Assembly (NCBI GenBank): GCA_023251275.1
Contig: JAHEZC010000094.1
Location: 1 to 7,981 of the forward strand
Direction of reading: 5' to 3'
Source of the DNA: Parafilimonas sp.
Lineage (GTDB): Bacteria > Bacteroidota > Bacteroidia > Chitinophagales > Chitinophagaceae
DNA: 7,981 nucleotides
In this document: in pieces, positions 6,960 to 7,981 of the stretch
Numbering within the stretch: the stretch's first letter is position 1
Layout: every line of letters begins with the position of its first letter
The notes under the pieces: model-generated
The model's database searches: none
Told to the model about the DNA's origin: nothing
Seen by the model: only the letters and a program-made list of their open reading frames with translations
Made by a program: the position numbers and the translations under genes

Positions 6960-7973
6960 CTAATTATGCGGATAGTAGGAGCTGGTGGAGTTTTTGAAAA
7001 TATAATTCTGCTGGAGTTTTTGAAAAGCTTTTACGTCGTCAGTATTTGCATTCACCCAATCATTATATTTCTGCATATCAGCGGAGGGGCCGAAAAGCCA
7101 TTGGTTATAAGCATCGAAGTATCCTTCCTGCAATAAAAAAAGTTGATGATCAAAAAGATGGAAAGGAAAATTTTGGGCATACTGCTGAAACCAATCGAGG
7201 ACAAAACGTGTTCTTACTGCTGTAAGCATTTCCGGTGTAATATTATTGTCAATGGTTTCAATATATTTGACCAGCATTCCGGCAACAGCTTTTTCAAATT
7301 CAGAACCTTTACTGCTTAAATTTTTTAAAATATCAAGCTGGGAAAAAATTTTCTGATACCCGTTGAATAATACATTTTTTATTTCTGCTGTTCTTTGTGA
7401 AAAGCTCTCGATATCAACAAATATCTCACCGTAAAGCACAGTCCACAAGAAATTATTTTTAGAAGCATAATATTTTGAGGCATAATAATAGTTGCTGCTG
7501 TTGTTAGGATCATTCTCAATCCCCTTTTCCCACTGTTGTATAGCCTCATTTGTCTCTTTGTTTGCTGCAAGCACAGCACCGTATTCACTATACAGCAAAC
7601 CGCTTTTCGGGAATTTTTTCAATGCAGCCTTATACATTTTGTCGCTTTCTTTGTAAGCCGCTATTTCTTTGTAATTCATGCCGAGAATCTGGAAGCTTTG
7701 TACATCGCCATCAGCTCTTGCTGCCAATTTTTTTCCTATTTCAATTGAAGAGGCAAAATCTCTTTTAAGATAAAAGGCAAAGGCTTTATCTTTTAGTAAT
7801 TCGAGGTTATCAGGAGATTCTTTCAGGGCCTGGTCTAATACCTGGATTGCATTGTCAAATACACTTTTTTGCATAAGAATTCTTGCACTGTCACGCAAGG
7901 TCTTTATATCCTGCGCCTGTACTATACCAACGCTTACCCCGGTACAAAACAAATACAATATAAATTTATTCAT
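6960..7973 (-). CDS. Secreted tetratricopeptide-repeat (TPR) protein, function unknown
   Basis: A 337-residue protein starting at ATG 7973, with a signal peptide (MNK plus hydrophobic core, probable cleavage VQA20|Q21) that places it in the periplasm. Helix-turn-helix TPR units cover about 23-192: 23-56 (AIQVLDQALKESPDN), 57-90, 91-124 (YKAALKKFPKS) and 125-158 (AIQQWEKGIENDPNN). A degenerate Tyr-rich unit lies at about 159-192 (NYYYASKYYASKN). Residues about 200-330 form a helical, aromatic-rich C-terminal region that I cannot assign. TPR arrays bind other proteins, so a scaffold role in the envelope is likely, but no partner is visible. It lies upstream of the 2TM/acyl-CoA synthetase pair on the same strand with a 174-bp gap, so it may be separately transcribed. 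Only 8 bp of its leader are in the window. Confidence 0.85.
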   Translation of the reverse strand: MNKFILYLFCTGVSVGIVQAQDIKTLRDSARILMQKSVFDNAIQVLDQALKESPDNLELLKDKAFAFYLKRDFASSIEIGKKLAARADGDVQSFQILGMNYKEIAAYKESDKMYKAALKKFPKSGLLYSEYGAVLAANKETNEAIQQWEKGIENDPNNSSNYYYASKYYASKNNFLWTVLYGEIFVDIESFSQRTAEIKNVLFNGYQKIFSQLDILKNLSSKGSEFEKAVAGMLVKYIETIDNNITPEMLTAVRTRFVLDWFQQYAQNFPFHLFDHQLFLLQEGYFDAYNQWLFGPSADMQKYNDWVNANTDDVKAFQKLQQNYIFKNSTSSYYPHN

Positions 7974-7981
7974 ATCACTGC

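Noticed and set aside
1..7981. Defence system, CRISPR, insertion sequence or phage remnant
   Set aside because: No repeat-spacer array, transposase, integrase, terminal inverted repeats or known defence domain is visible; all genes fit ordinary families with uniform composition.

Overview
The window looks like chromosomal DNA from a Bacteroidota bacterium, most likely of the Chitinophagia/Sphingobacteriia type. Coding DNA is AT-leaning. No start codon is preceded by a clear Shine-Dalgarno sequence; A/T-rich leaders are found instead. The protein families also fit: a DPP5-like S9 peptidase, a SMUG2-type glycosylase (DUF4918), a small 2TM-domain protein and secreted proteins with a cleavage site before Gln. 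Placement below phylum level is inference.

Left part (1-1242, + strand): the C-terminal 165 residues of an amidohydrolase-2 family metal-dependent hydrolase enter from the left edge. After 52 bp holding a perfect 11-bp inverted repeat comes a SMUG1/SMUG2-like uracil-DNA glycosylase homologue. Its 3' end overlaps by 36 bp, tail to tail, with a small secreted protein on the - strand (1207-1797) that carries one DxNxDG calcium-type loop.

Middle (1798-4618): an AT-rich divergent spacer with a 16-bp palindrome separates the secreted-protein gene from a complete secreted S9 serine peptidase (1934-3982). A 213-bp spacer follows, then a 140-residue protein that resembles the FMN-binding split barrel (pyridoxamine phosphate oxidase-like) fold.

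Right part (4634-7973, all - strand, transcribed right to left): a secreted TPR protein, then after 174 bp a 97-residue two-helix membrane protein, then after 37 bp a 606-residue long-chain acyl-CoA synthetase. The last two may be one transcription unit.

Taken together this is a set of housekeeping and general metabolic genes: lipid activation, peptide degradation in the envelope, base-excision repair and secreted proteins of unknown role. There is no tRNA, rRNA, CRISPR array, insertion sequence, phage gene or recognisable defence or biosynthetic cluster. I found no convincing new multi-gene system. The points worth a second look are the hairpin before the glycosylase, the convergent gene overlap, the 2TM/acyl-CoA synthetase pair and the unassigned domains of the TPR and DxNxDG proteins.
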